Positions 21,734 through 30,471 of a DNA stretch of 48,121 nt are shown piece by piece. Each line of letters starts with the position of its first letter. Position 1 is the stretch's first letter. The position numbers were made by a program, and so were the translations under genes. Source of the DNA: a virus; the IMG/VR virus record IMGVR_UViG_3300009551_000060, positions 1-48,121 of that record. One strand, written 5' to 3'. Below the pieces are notes generated by a model. The model saw only the letters and a list, made by a program, of their open reading frames with translations, made no database searches and was not told where the DNA came from.

Positions 21734-21974
21734 CGACAGCCGCATCCGCGACCTGCTCATGTGGGCGCGCAAGCAGCGCATCGTTGTGTCGACAATTAGC
21801 GTCGGTGACGTTCACATGACCGTCGCCGACCTCGGCATGGCCGGCGAGAAGAAGACCGCCAAGACCGACGAGGAGCGCAAGGCGAACCTGTACGAGCAGT
21901 ACGGCGGGAAGCCGCTGCAGGATGCGGCGGCGATCGAAGAGGCGAATAGCACGTACGATGAGGATGGGGAATGA
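21708..21974 (+). CDS. Small protein downstream of TerL
   Basis: 88 residues from GTG 21708, preceded by GAGGAGG and overlapping the end of TerL by 26 bases. SRIRDLLMWARKQRIVVSTI plus VGDVHMTVADLG, then a charged stretch and a linker. Function unknown. The gap to the next (convergent) gene, 21975-22029, shows no clear terminator. Confidence 0.7.
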   Translation: MPKKTAITDDSRIRDLLMWARKQRIVVSTISVGDVHMTVADLGMAGEKKTAKTDEERKANLYEQYGGKPLQDAAAIEEANSTYDEDGE

Positions 21975-22029
21975 GCAAGCCTAGCCGTTCAGTCGGCGCG
22001 GTCCGCTTCCATGCATCGTCGGCTCGTAG

Positions 22030-22206
22030 CTACTTCGAGTGCATCTTCCCGCGCTTGATCGGCGCCGGCGCTGCGTAGTGCGCTCCTGCCTTGCGCTGGA
22101 CGCTGTAGCCAATCGCGACGGCTTGCGCGGGCGGTTTGCCAGCGGCGATCTCGGTCTTGATGTTGGTCTGTCGAGCGGTTTTGGATTTGGAGCGGATGAG
22201 GGGCAT
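22030..22206 (-). CDS. Conserved small phage protein (KAGKP-AVAI-YS type)
   Basis: 58 residues from ATG 22206 ([20 protein letters not shown]). The pattern N[25 protein letters not shown] is a motif I recognise from short basic proteins common in phages, whose function is not known. Last gene of the inverted cassette, ending TAG. Confidence 0.75.
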   Translation of the reverse strand: MPLIRSKSKTARQTNIKTEIAAGKPPAQAVAIGYSVQRKAGAHYAAPAPIKRGKMHSK

Positions 22207-22215
22207 GGGCGTAGT

Positions 22216-22482
22216 CTACCGCTTCTCCCACACGCGATACGAGATGAGACCGTCTGGACCTCTTACGAAGTCCGCAACCAACTGTCGTTCGTCAGCCTCG
22301 AGCCGTTCAACGACGCTTGGCTGGTCCTGCGTCTTGCCGCGTTCGACCTCGGGCCAGCCGTCGAGCTGCGCAGCGAACCTGTCGTGATGCTCATCAGGGT
22401 TGTCGCTCGAGAACGTGCTGCGATACATCCGCTTGATGTTGGCAACGAAGTTCTCGATGCCGGTGACGGTTACGAGGCTCAT
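22216..22482 (-). CDS. Small phage protein, unknown function
   Basis: 88 residues from ATG 22482 (ATGA overlap with the upstream gene; an upstream ATG at 22500 is less likely). Contains ENFVANIKRMYRSTFSSDNP and an acidic helix. Function unknown. Confidence 0.65.
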   Translation of the reverse strand: MSLVTVTGIENFVANIKRMYRSTFSSDNPDEHHDRFAAQLDGWPEVERGKTQDQPSVVERLEADERQLVADFVRGPDGLISYRVWEKR

Positions 22483-22856
22483 CGCGTCGCAGCCTTCCAT
22501 CCGACCTTAGCGACCTTCAGCGCATGAGCGTGCACCGCCCCGAGCCCGTCGTCTCCGCTCGGAATGCGATCGAACGTGTGAAACAAGCTCGCCAGCTCTT
22601 TCGCGGTCTCGCCGACCGATTCGATTTGCGCCTTGAACGCGTCGAGTTTCGTCTTGAGAACATCGAGTCCGCACGAAATCAATTCATGCTCCTGCGCCGT
22701 GGGCTTGCGGTATTCGCCGCCGAAGAACCACTCTTCGTCGCGGTGGTTCATCGCGTCGTCGAGGATCTGCATGGCCAGGTCGAGATAGCGACGTACCTTG
22801 TCGACCTCGCCGTTCTCCATGTCCCAATCACAGTTGTCGAGACTGCCGCCACTCAT
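22479..22856 (-). CDS. Phage protein of the MSGGS-start type, unknown function
   Basis: 125 residues starting MSGGSLDNCDWDMENGEVDK, helical throughout. The MSGGS start followed by a helical bundle and the HRDEEWFFGGEYR segment resembles a group of phage proteins of unknown function. ATGA overlaps on both sides. Confidence 0.7.
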   Translation of the reverse strand: MSGGSLDNCDWDMENGEVDKVRRYLDLAMQILDDAMNHRDEEWFFGGEYRKPTAQEHELISCGLDVLKTKLDAFKAQIESVGETAKELASLFHTFDRIPSGDDGLGAVHAHALKVAKVGWKAATR

Positions 22857-23008
22857 GGACGCCTACGCGGCTTGATAACGCCGTTGACAGTTTGGCGAAC
22901 GTACTCGGACAGCGTGAGTTCAAGCGCGTCGGCGCACGACTGAAACCAGCGCTTGTCGGCGTAGCTGAGACGAAAATTGACCAGACGAGTCTTGTTCTCG
23001 CGCTTCAC
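22853..23008 (-). CDS. Putative ribbon-helix-helix DNA-binding protein
   Basis: 51 residues from GTG 23008 (GTGA overlap with the gene before it). Pattern: VNFRLSYADKRWFQSCADALELTLSEYVRQTVNGVIK, an RHH layout with strand, helix A, then LTLSEYVR as helix B. The longer in-frame start at 23044 is not needed. It may autoregulate the cassette together with the upstream gene. Confidence 0.65.
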   Translation of the reverse strand: MKRENKTRLVNFRLSYADKRWFQSCADALELTLSEYVRQTVNGVIKPRRRP

Positions 23009-23145
23009 CTCGCCACCGCCTTCCCGCACTGCATCCGTATCCACGCCGCGAGACTGCGCCCATCGGCTGTCGCTGCAGCTCGCCAGGACTGCAAGTCTTC
23101 GTCACTCAACAGTAGCTTGAACATCCGCGTCAGCTTCGGAGCCAT
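23005..23145 (-). CDS. 46-residue RHH/CopG-like protein, first gene of the inverted cassette
   Basis: ATG 23145 to TGA 23005. MFKLLLSDEDLQSWRAAATA followed by DGRSLAAWIRMQ follows the ribbon-helix-helix plan (strand, helix, turn, helix). Its ATG lies 7 bases after the -10 of a strong predicted promoter with no room for a Shine-Dalgarno sequence, so translation should be leaderless. Confidence 0.65.
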   Translation of the reverse strand: MAPKLTRMFKLLLSDEDLQSWRAAATADGRSLAAWIRMQCGKAVAR

Positions 23146-23152
23146 GGTGTCG

Positions 23153-23181
23153 ATTATGGGTAGATCATGCCCATACGTCAA
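23153..23181 (-). promoter_or_regulatory. Promoter of the inverted cassette
   Basis: Minus-strand TTGACG (23181-23176), 17-base spacer, CATAAT (23158-23153), then exactly 7 bases to the ATG at 23145. Each hexamer differs from the sigma-70 consensus at one position. Spacer and promoter-to-ATG distance equal those of the early-left promoter. The rest of the divergent gap (23182-23232) shows no convincing promoter or ribosome binding site for the portal gene. Confidence 0.7.
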
Positions 23182-23232
23182 TGGATCTTAGCATTTGGAG
23201 CGCATTCCCGTCCCGTGTACTCCTATCCATAG

Positions 23233-25251
23233 GTGGCCCGCGGTAAACCCATCCGTGCCAGACGCCGTCGCGACACTGACGACGACGGACCGCAGCGTTA
23301 CGTGCGCTGGTGGAAGGCATCGGGCGACGAGGACGCGGCCGGCGCGCTGTGGACCTGGATCGACCGACTCCGTACCCGCTGGGCCGCGGACAACTGGATC
23401 GACCTGGTTCACGAAGCGATCTACGAGGGTCGCCCGCTCGGCACATCCGGCGACTATCCGGCGCTGCAACACCTGCGGATGCGCCGCGCTGCACCTGCGA
23501 ACCTGAACGTAACGCAAGGCCTCGTCGACACCGCAACGGCTCGGCTCACCAAGCGCCGTCCGATGCCGTGCGTGTCCGCCGACGACGCGGGCTGGACCGA
23601 GAAGCTGTTTGCCAAGCGGACGTCGCGAATCCTGCGCCGCAAGATGGGCGGCTCGAAGATCGAGAAGATCAAGCCCGACATCATCCGCGACATGATCATC
23701 CGCGGCACGGGCTGCGCGAAGGTGGTCCGGTACGGCGGCGACGTCGCAGTCGAGCGGATTCCTATTTACGAGCTCGTCGTCGACCCACGAGAGGCCCGCT
23801 ACGGCGAGCCCCGCAGCCTGGCGCATATCAAGCCGATTCCGCGCGAGGTGCTGATCGAAGAGTTCCCCGAGCACGCCGAGGCGCTCGAGCAGGTGTCCGA
23901 GTTCACGCGCATGGACCCGTGGACGCAGTACGCCTACGACGGGCCGACGTTCAGCGATCACATCGAAGTCGGCGAGGCGTGGCACCTGCCGTCGGGGCCC
24001 AACGCGATTGACGGTCAGCACATCATCACGTGTCGCGGCGTCGTGCTCCTGCGCGAGCCGTGGAAGCGCCCGCGGTTCCCGATTGCGCGCTGCCACTGGT
24101 CCAACCCGCTGCGTGGATTCCGTGGTCGTGGTCTCGTCGAGCTGCTGTCCGGCCCGCAGGCGAAGCTCAACGACCTCATCCACGACATTCAGGAGGCCGT
24201 GTACTGGGCCGGCATGCTGCACGTGTTCCTGCCCCGCGGCGCGAACATCAACAAGCATCACCTGCGCGCGCGGCATCCTAACGTCGTCGAGACCGACGGG
24301 CCCGCGCCGACGTTCGTCCCGCCCAACGCGATCTCCCCGTCGACGATGCAGCTCGTGCACTTCGTCATCCAGGAGATGCACGACCTGTCCGGCATCGACC
24401 AGGGCAGCGCGACATCGCAGTCGAGCCTGGGTCCCGACGCGTCCGGCAAGGCGCTCGAGACGATGGAGGACATCAAGTCTGACCGCTTCGCGCATGTCGA
24501 GTCGGGTTGGATGCAGTTCAACGTCGAGCTTGGCCAGCTCCAGATCGACGAGGCCCGCGCGCTGTACGACGAGGCCCACGGCAATCCGCTCAAGGTCGAC
24601 GACCCGATCACGAAGAAAGAACTCGCCGCGTGGATCGCCGAGCACGACTGGAGCAAGGTCAAGATCGACGAGGGCGACTACCACCTCACGATCGAGCCGA
24701 TCAACTTCCTGCCCGATAGCCGCGCTGGAAAGCTTTCGTTCGTCAAGGAACTATCCGGCGCCGGCCTGATCCCCGATCCGACGATGACCGCGGCTCTCTT
24801 CGATGAGCCCGACATCGCGCGCGCGAATCGCAGTGTCCTCGGCGCCTACCACGCGCTCGAGTACATCATGGAGAAGCTCGCCGATCCGACCGTCCCGATG
24901 TTCGACATCGCGCCGGATCAGTCGATGAACCTGCCGCTTGGCGTGCTGATGGCCAAGGCGGAGCTCAACGAAGCCTTCTCGCTCGAAGCTCCCGACGAGG
25001 TACTCCAGCGCTATCGCGACTGGATCGAAGCCGCCAAAGGCGAGATCGACAAGGCCGCGAACGCGCCGAGCCTCGCCGGGATGCAGGCGAACAACATGGG
25101 CGCCTCGCCAAACGCCGCGACGCTACAGCCGGGCCTGGGCGGTGCGCCGCCTCCGATGGGACCGCCAGGCGCGGGACCGATGCCGATGCCGCCGGGTCCG
25201 GGTGGACCAGGTGTGCCGCAGGGATTGCCACAACAGGGAATGGCAGCATGA
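23233..25251 (+). CDS. Portal protein (podovirus-type)
   Basis: 672 residues from GTG 23233. Size, position after TerL and before scaffold and capsid, and the segment NPLRGFRGRGLVELLSGPQA followed by KLNDLIHDIQEAVYWAG (about 295-330) match the head-tail connector of T7-like phages. The C-terminus is a flexible Gly/Pro/Met tail (about 640-672). It should form the dodecameric ring at one vertex through which DNA enters and leaves. The GTG lacks an obvious ribosome binding site. Confidence 0.85.
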   Translation: MARGKPIRARRRRDTDDDGPQRYVRWWKASGDEDAAGALWTWIDRLRTRWAADNWIDLVHEAIYEGRPLGTSGDYPALQHLRMRRAAPANLNVTQGLVDTATARLTKRRPMPCVSADDAGWTEKLFAKRTSRILRRKMGGSKIEKIKPDIIRDMIIRGTGCAKVVRYGGDVAVERIPIYELVVDPREARYGEPRSLAHIKPIPREVLIEEFPEHAEALEQVSEFTRMDPWTQYAYDGPTFSDHIEVGEAWHLPSGPNAIDGQHIITCRGVVLLREPWKRPRFPIARCHWSNPLRGFRGRGLVELLSGPQAKLNDLIHDIQEAVYWAGMLHVFLPRGANINKHHLRARHPNVVETDGPAPTFVPPNAISPSTMQLVHFVIQEMHDLSGIDQGSATSQSSLGPDASGKALETMEDIKSDRFAHVESGWMQFNVELGQLQIDEARALYDEAHGNPLKVDDPITKKELAAWIAEHDWSKVKIDEGDYHLTIEPINFLPDSRAGKLSFVKELSGAGLIPDPTMTAALFDEPDIARANRSVLGAYHALEYIMEKLADPTVPMFDIAPDQSMNLPLGVLMAKAELNEAFSLEAPDEVLQRYRDWIEAAKGEIDKAANAPSLAGMQANNMGASPNAATLQPGLGGAPPPMGPPGAGPMPMPPGPGGPGVPQGLPQQGMAA

Positions 25252-25406
25252 GCAACGAACTCAAGACCGGTGACGACTACGACTCCAAGGCTGACTCGGA
25301 CGTCTGCAAAGACGCCGAGGCCAAGCCGGCGACGCCCAAGGGCGGACGTCTGGTCACGCCGGATAATCAGAAACTGATCGACGAGGCGCGGAGGATGCCC
25401 AAGTGA
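25248..25406 (+). CDS. 52-residue charged protein
   Basis: ATG 25248 (MSNELKTGDDYDSKADSDVC) to TGA 25406, ATGA overlap with the portal gene and GTGA overlap with the next. Highly hydrophilic, probably disordered. Function unknown. Confidence 0.65.
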   Translation: MSNELKTGDDYDSKADSDVCKDAEAKPATPKGGRLVTPDNQKLIDEARRMPK

Positions 25407-25567
25407 TCCGCGACGGCCACGACGGCTGGCAGCTCGAGACCTACTCCTGGTCAGAGCGCACCGGTATCGCGACACTCGTCTACGAGCATGCTGCGACTCG
25501 CAAGCACGTCGAGGTGCAGCGCGAGCAGCGGACGTACTTCACCTTCGGTAGCGAGGTGCAGTCGTGA
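25403..25567 (+). CDS. 54-residue protein, unknown function
   Basis: GTG 25403 to TGA 25567 (VIRDGHDGWQLETYSWSERT), a beta-rich sequence (GIATLVYEHAATRKHVEVQR). Four-base overlaps on both sides place it in the portal-scaffold operon. Confidence 0.65.
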   Translation: MIRDGHDGWQLETYSWSERTGIATLVYEHAATRKHVEVQREQRTYFTFGSEVQS

Positions 25568-26781
25568 GCGCCGACGACGATGACGACGACGCGCCGGCTA
25601 TCACGACCGGCATGGAAGCGCCTGACGCGCCCGACGGAACGCCGAACACCGAGATCATCGGAGGTCACGGCGGAGCATCGGAGGTGATCGCGCCGCCCAA
25701 GGGTCAACAGCGCGTTATCAGCGCGAAGGCCCGCGAGCTGTTCGCGAAGGCCGCGAAGTCGATGAAGGAGCAGCTCGCCGCGGACGACGACGAGTTCACC
25801 AACGGTCTTGCGACTGACGAGCCCGAGCCGGTCAAGCCCGAGGAGACTGCTGCGGTCGCCGCCGCGATCGTCGAGCCTGCCGCCGCTCCGCCGTCGGCGC
25901 CACCGCCTGCCGCAGCGCTCGACCCCTCGATCGAGCAGCACCGCCAGCGCCTCGACATGCGCCAGGCGGACCTCGACGCGCGCGAGAAGGCCATCGCCGA
26001 CCGCGAGAAGGTCGCGACGTCGAGCCTCGAGGACTACCAGAGCCGCTACTACGAGGACCCCGAAGGGACGCTCGTGGCGCTCATCCGTCGCATGACCGGC
26101 GCGGGCGACACCGACGACATCACCGAGGAAGTGGCGGACCTCATCACGGGTCTATCCGGCGCCGTGCTCAAGGTACCGCTCACGCCCGAGGTGAAGAACA
26201 ACCTACAGAGCAAGCGCGCGCTCAAGACCGTCAAGGCGCACAAGGCGCAGCTCAGCAAGATCGACGAAGCCCGCGAGGCCAAGCGCGTCGCGGCGCAGCA
26301 AGAAGAGGAGCGCGGCCGGGCCGTCACGACCCTGTCGCAACTCATCACCAAGGAGGAACACGCGAAGCAGTTTCCGTATCTGGCAGCAGAGGACAACGCG
26401 GGTGCGCTGATTTTCGACGTCATCGAGACTCAGCACAAACGCGACGGAACGATGCTGCAGTGGACGGAAGCCGCCAAGCGGGCCAACGACTACTTGAACC
26501 AGCAATGGCAGCGCCATTACGACAAGCGCCGCCACCTGCTTAGCGCAGCGCCCGACAAGGCGCCGCCGAAGCCAGCCGAAGCGATCGTGCCTCAGGGAGA
26601 CCCGTCAGGGATTCGCAGGTCACACACGATCACCAACGCAGCATCGGCAGCGACTGCCACTCCCAAGCCAAAGCAGCCGGATTCTCCGACTGTCGACGCG
26701 AACGGCAAGTGGGATCGGAGCGCTCACCGTGCTCGGACCGTCGCGAAGTATCGCGCCGCGTTCAAGCCGTCCGAGGAGTAG
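25564..26781 (+). CDS. Putative capsid scaffold protein
   Basis: 405 residues from GTG 25564. Acidic N-terminus, Pro/Ala-rich linker (about 95-115), a long coiled-coil middle (HRQRLDMRQADLDAREKAIA), then helices and a basic C-terminus. Its position directly before the major capsid gene and its helical, charged composition are those of podovirus scaffold proteins. It ends TAG. No protease domain seen. Confidence 0.7.
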   Translation: MSADDDDDDAPAITTGMEAPDAPDGTPNTEIIGGHGGASEVIAPPKGQQRVISAKARELFAKAAKSMKEQLAADDDEFTNGLATDEPEPVKPEETAAVAAAIVEPAAAPPSAPPPAAALDPSIEQHRQRLDMRQADLDAREKAIADREKVATSSLEDYQSRYYEDPEGTLVALIRRMTGAGDTDDITEEVADLITGLSGAVLKVPLTPEVKNNLQSKRALKTVKAHKAQLSKIDEAREAKRVAAQQEEERGRAVTTLSQLITKEEHAKQFPYLAAEDNAGALIFDVIETQHKRDGTMLQWTEAAKRANDYLNQQWQRHYDKRRHLLSAAPDKAPPKPAEAIVPQGDPSGIRRSHTITNAASAATATPKPKQPDSPTVDANGKWDRSAHRARTVAKYRAAFKPSEE

Positions 26782-26802
26782 CGGACGATTCACGGGCGCC
26801 GA

Positions 26803-26837
26803 GCAGGTCAACACACGTCGATGAAAGTGTGACCTGC
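26803..26837 (+). promoter_or_regulatory. RNA hairpin just upstream of the capsid gene
   Basis: Arms GCAGGTCA-a-CAC (26803-26814) and GTGTGACCTGC (26827-26837) pair over 11 bp with a single-base bulge around a 12-base loop. The stem ends one base before the ATG at 26839, in the 57-base gap after the scaffold gene. It could stabilise or process the capsid mRNA or control initiation; there is no T-tract, so it is not a typical terminator. Confidence 0.65.
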
Positions 26838-26838
26838 G

Positions 26839-28089
26839 ATGAGTGGTTTGAACCTTACGAATTACGATCCAATGCTCAAGGAGCACTACGCTCCTGGCAT
26901 CGTGGCCAATCTGGCCATGCAGAAGAACAAGGCCATCGGCATGATGGCCAAGAAGAACAAGAAGCCCGGCGGCGGTCGCGAGTGGGTGCAGCCGATTCAG
27001 TTCGGCATGCCCGGCGGCGGTTCGACGGACTTCCCGACCGCGCTCGCTGCGAGCAACAACAACTCGCAATACGGCGTGTTCCAGGTCAAGCGGGCCAAGC
27101 ACTACCGCTTCGCGAAAGTCGACAACGAGACGATCGAGGCGACGGCCGACGGCGACATGGACGCCTTCGAGCCGGCGTTCGACGAGTTCGATCGCGCGAT
27201 CGAGGCCGAGGGCAATTACCTCAACTTCCGCTTCTTCCGTTCGGGCGGCGGCTCGATCGGCAAGATGACCAACACCGCGTTCAACACCGCGGTGATGACG
27301 CTCGACGACGCCGCGGGCGTCTGGGGCGTGGTCAAGGGTGACGTCCTCAACCTGTCGACGGCGAACGGCAAGAGCGGCGCGCTCAAGGCCGGCTCGCTGA
27401 CGGTGGCGAGCGTGCAGCGTCGCGCCGGCACGATCACGTTCACGGGCAACATCTCCGCGGGTGTCGCGACGGCGGCGACGAACGATTTCGTGTTCCTCGC
27501 CGGCGACTTCCTCGGCTCGGGCAACGGCGGCTCGATGGCCGGTCTCATCGACTGGATTCCGGATACGGATCCGTCGGACACGTTCTTCAACGTCGACCGC
27601 TCGCAGGATCCCGACATGTTGGGCGGCCTGCGCGTCGATGGTACGGACGGTCGACCGGTCCACGAGCTCCTGATCGACATGGTCGTCGAGGCGGACAACA
27701 TGGGCGCGGAGCCCGACGTCGTGCTCGCGAACCCGCGCACGCTCGGCAACCTGTCCAAGCAGCTCGAGGGCAAGTGGATCATCCAGAAGGGCTCGGGCTA
27801 CTCGGGCTCGAACCCGGACATCGGCTACAAGGGCTGGCAGGTCGAGCTCGAGGGGCACTCGGTGACGGTCTTCTCGGACCGCTGCTGCCAGGTCGACCAC
27901 CTCTGGATGCTCCAGATGGACACGTGGACGATGTTCTCGGCCGGGCCGGCGCTGAACTTCCTGCAGAAGCGGGCGGGTTCGATCATCAAGGTCAGCGAGA
28001 ACGCCGACGCGTACGAGGCCCGCATCGGCGAGTACGCCAACTTCGCGTGCAAGGCGCCGGGTTGGAACGTCCAGGGTCGCCGCGCCTAA
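26839..28089 (+). CDS. Major capsid protein (HK97-like fold)
   Basis: 416 residues (MSGLNLTNYDPMLKEHYAPG). Position after the scaffold, length, and the C-terminal pattern DVVLANPRTLGNLSKQL, VTVFSDRCCQVDHLWMLQMD and AYEARIGEYANFACKAPGWN are those of podovirus-type capsid proteins. No N-terminal delta domain is apparent, in keeping with a separate scaffold. No Shine-Dalgarno sequence lies directly upstream; a hairpin occupies that place. Confidence 0.88.
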   Translation: MSGLNLTNYDPMLKEHYAPGIVANLAMQKNKAIGMMAKKNKKPGGGREWVQPIQFGMPGGGSTDFPTALAASNNNSQYGVFQVKRAKHYRFAKVDNETIEATADGDMDAFEPAFDEFDRAIEAEGNYLNFRFFRSGGGSIGKMTNTAFNTAVMTLDDAAGVWGVVKGDVLNLSTANGKSGALKAGSLTVASVQRRAGTITFTGNISAGVATAATNDFVFLAGDFLGSGNGGSMAGLIDWIPDTDPSDTFFNVDRSQDPDMLGGLRVDGTDGRPVHELLIDMVVEADNMGAEPDVVLANPRTLGNLSKQLEGKWIIQKGSGYSGSNPDIGYKGWQVELEGHSVTVFSDRCCQVDHLWMLQMDTWTMFSAGPALNFLQKRAGSIIKVSENADAYEARIGEYANFACKAPGWNVQGRRA

Positions 28090-28110
28090 CCGAAGGAAAG
28101 GAGAAATACA

Positions 28111-28887
28111 ATGAGCAACGCAAAGACCTACTTCATCGACCCGGCGATCCTCAGCCAGCAGTCGATTTCCGGTAAGGCCTCGCTGACGTCCGATCCGACC
28201 GCCGCTTTCTGGGGCACCGGCGCGGGTAACGGCATCCTCAACGGCCTCAACTACAACCACGGCTTCGAGGTTCTCGACACGACCGCCACGGCGATCGCGC
28301 TCGACGTGTACCGTACCGATCTCGTCGTCAGTAGCACGATGGCGTTCACGCTCGCCGCGCCGCTGTTCGACGGTCAGCGCAAGTACATCGTCTGCAAGTC
28401 GGCGGCTTCGACGCCGGCCGCGACGTTGACGATCACGAACCCCGAGACGGCTTCGGGATTCGCCTGCGCGTCCACGTTCTTCTTCGACACCGCAGGTCAG
28501 GCCATCCTGCTCCGCGGCGTCGGCGGACTGTGGCGCGCCGAGCGCGTCGATCGCGCTGGCGGCACGGCGAACAACGTCGTGGTCGGCACCACGGTGCTCA
28601 CGGGTCTCAACCTGTGGGCGTCGTACTTCTGCTCGGTCACCGGCACGGTGTCGAGCACGACGACCAAGGGCATCCCGAACGGGTCGGCGATCGGCGAGCT
28701 GATGGCGGTGCGTGTCTCGACGGCTGCGTCGATTCCGTCCGGCACGATCGCGATCACGGCGCTGACCTCGGCGGGTGCTGCGGCGACGACGCTCGGCACG
28801 ATGGCCGCGGTCGCGAACTACGCGACGTGTCGATGGAACGGCACGGCATGGGAAGTCATCGGCAACAGCACGCTGGTGACCTCGTAA
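28111..28887 (+). CDS. Putative capsid decoration or head-associated protein
   Basis: 258 residues, preceded by a strong AAAGGAG. Ala/Thr/Gly-rich beta sequence (GFEVLDTTATAIALDVYRTD, TAWEVIGNSTLVTS). It directly follows the capsid gene and has its own strong ribosome binding site, consistent with high expression. A decoration or head-fibre role is inferred from position. Confidence 0.65.
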   Translation: MSNAKTYFIDPAILSQQSISGKASLTSDPTAAFWGTGAGNGILNGLNYNHGFEVLDTTATAIALDVYRTDLVVSSTMAFTLAAPLFDGQRKYIVCKSAASTPAATLTITNPETASGFACASTFFFDTAGQAILLRGVGGLWRAERVDRAGGTANNVVVGTTVLTGLNLWASYFCSVTGTVSSTTTKGIPNGSAIGELMAVRVSTAASIPSGTIAITALTSAGAAATTLGTMAAVANYATCRWNGTAWEVIGNSTLVTS

Positions 28888-28897
28888 GGAGGACGTC

Positions 28898-29326
28898 ATG
28901 AACAGGGGCAAAGACCACAAGTTCAGCATTCCGCACTCCACCGTCGACTTCGTTGTCGCCGCGATGGGCGCGGGTGCTGCGGCTCCGACGGTGCCGCTCA
29001 ACGGCAAGCTGACGCCAACGACCGCGACGTATCCGATTCGCGCAAATGGCATCAGCAAGCTGTCGACGGAAATCCCGACCCGGACTTCCGCAGGGCTCTA
29101 CGTCATTACGTACAGCCACCTCCTGCCGACGATGTTGTTCGCGACCGGCTCGGTCGTGAGCGCCGGCAACTCGCCTACGGCGGCGCTCGTGGCCGACGTG
29201 ACGATCATCGATCAGGTCAATCGCAAGCTGACGGTTCTCGTCTCGACACCCGCGGGTGTCGCGACGGACCTCGGCACGAGCGACATGCTGATCGTGCTCT
29301 GCCAGGCGCAGGACAGCTCGGTGTAA
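28898..29326 (+). CDS. Putative head decoration protein
   Basis: 142 residues with AAGGAGG upstream. Mostly beta (SAGLYVITYSHLLPTMLFAT, KLTVLVSTPAGVAT), compact, without cysteine pairs. Small beta proteins with strong ribosome binding sites right after the capsid gene are usually capsid cement; direct evidence is lacking. Confidence 0.6.
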   Translation: MNRGKDHKFSIPHSTVDFVVAAMGAGAAAPTVPLNGKLTPTTATYPIRANGISKLSTEIPTRTSAGLYVITYSHLLPTMLFATGSVVSAGNSPTAALVADVTIIDQVNRKLTVLVSTPAGVATDLGTSDMLIVLCQAQDSSV

Positions 29327-29329
29327 CGA

Positions 29330-29800
29330 ATGCGGCTGGTTGTCACAGGTTCATGCTTGAGTGCCATTGCGCTGCAATGGGAGTCGGCGCTCGTTCCGAT
29401 GGTGATTCGTCACCCGGATCCAGCGCCGACGGTCGAGCTCGAGTTGGCCTATGGCAACCCGCCACAGCTGTCTTTTCGACTGGACTCGCACCGCGACACG
29501 GTCGAGCCCTGTCGAAAGCACAGCCCATTCAATGTTTCGACGACCACGCTGACGTACTTCCCCGGCCAGCGACTCGCGCGCGCGTGGGTTGCAGCGGCAT
29601 GGGCTGGCTACGTCATGCACGAAGCACTCGAACTCGTCACGGTTGACGGCGTCCGGCCGATCGATCCGCACGCGAGCCCGAGCCTTGATGTCTGTCTTCG
29701 CGTCGGCATTCCGCCACTGCTTACCCCCGATACGCTGCGGGCCTCGCTGGGCGTTGTGATGACGTCCGAGGCAGTCAGCGCGCTCATGGAGGCCGCATGA
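29330..29800 (+). CDS. Virion-region protein, unknown function
   Basis: 156 residues. An N-terminal beta half (VELELAYGNPPQLSFRLDSH) and a helical middle (QRLARAWVAAAWAGYVMHEA). ATGA overlap with the adaptor gene. It could be a head-completion protein by position only. Confidence 0.55.
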   Translation: MRLVVTGSCLSAIALQWESALVPMVIRHPDPAPTVELELAYGNPPQLSFRLDSHRDTVEPCRKHSPFNVSTTTLTYFPGQRLARAWVAAAWAGYVMHEALELVTVDGVRPIDPHASPSLDVCLRVGIPPLLTPDTLRASLGVVMTSEAVSALMEAA

Positions 29801-30471
29801 GCTACACGCGCACGCTGCTGCAGTTGCGGACCGCTGTGCAAATCAACGGTCAGTACGAAAACAGCACGGACATCACGACGACGGTCCTGAACGACTACAT
29901 CAACCGGTCGATCCTGGAAGGCTATCAGCTCATCGTCGCGAAGTGGGAGGACTACTACACGATCTTGGGCACGACGATCTCGGTTGTCGCGAACACGGAC
30001 AGCTATGCGTTGCCGACGGACTTCTACAAGCTTCGCAAGCTCGAGATTCAGACGACGAACGGTCGTTGGACGAAGCTTCTGCCGCACGATCTCGACTCGT
30101 CGCACACGTTCCGTACGATCATCAACCGCCGCTACCGCTATCGCCTGCAGGCCGGCAATATCGTGCTCGTTCCGACGCCGACGGGTCCCGAGACGATTCG
30201 GCCCTACTATATCCCGACGGCGCCTCAGCTCGCAGCCGACGGAGACACGATCACGTTCGACGTCCCGCAGGAAGAGACGTTGATCATCGACCTAGCGTTG
30301 CGTCGCTGTTTCCGTCGCGAAGACCTGCCGACGAATGACATCAACGCGCAGATTGCCGAGGACGTCGCGAACCTACGATCGGCGGCGGATGCGCGAGATG
30401 CGGGCGAGCCGTTCTACCTGAATCCGCGAGGCCCGGATCGCGACGTCGACGACTGGGAGGACGACTACTAA
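29797..30471 (+). CDS. Tail adaptor (tail tubular protein A/gp11-like)
   Basis: 224 residues. The sequence runs as gp11-like adaptors do: an N-terminal helix pair (LNDYINRSILEGYQLIVAKW), VANTDSYALPTDFYKLRKLE, then NIVLVPTPTGPETIRPYYIP and a C-terminal helical part. It should bind under the portal ring and connect the nozzle. Family inferred from this pattern and gene order. Confidence 0.75.
   Translation: MSYTRTLLQLRTAVQINGQYENSTDITTTVLNDYINRSILEGYQLIVAKWEDYYTILGTTISVVANTDSYALPTDFYKLRKLEIQTTNGRWTKLLPHDLDSSHTFRTIINRRYRYRLQAGNIVLVPTPTGPETIRPYYIPTAPQLAADGDTITFDVPQEETLIIDLALRRCFRREDLPTNDINAQIAEDVANLRSAADARDAGEPFYLNPRGPDRDVDDWEDDY

Noticed and set aside
23188-24684. 498-codon minus-strand frame opposite the portal gene
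   Set aside because: Antisense shadow of GC-rich coding sequence with no recognisable domain.
26620-29058. 812-codon open frame on the minus strand opposite the capsid genes
   Set aside because: Arg/Asp/Val-rich product typical of antisense frames of GC-rich genes; the plus strand carries clear virion genes with ribosome binding sites.
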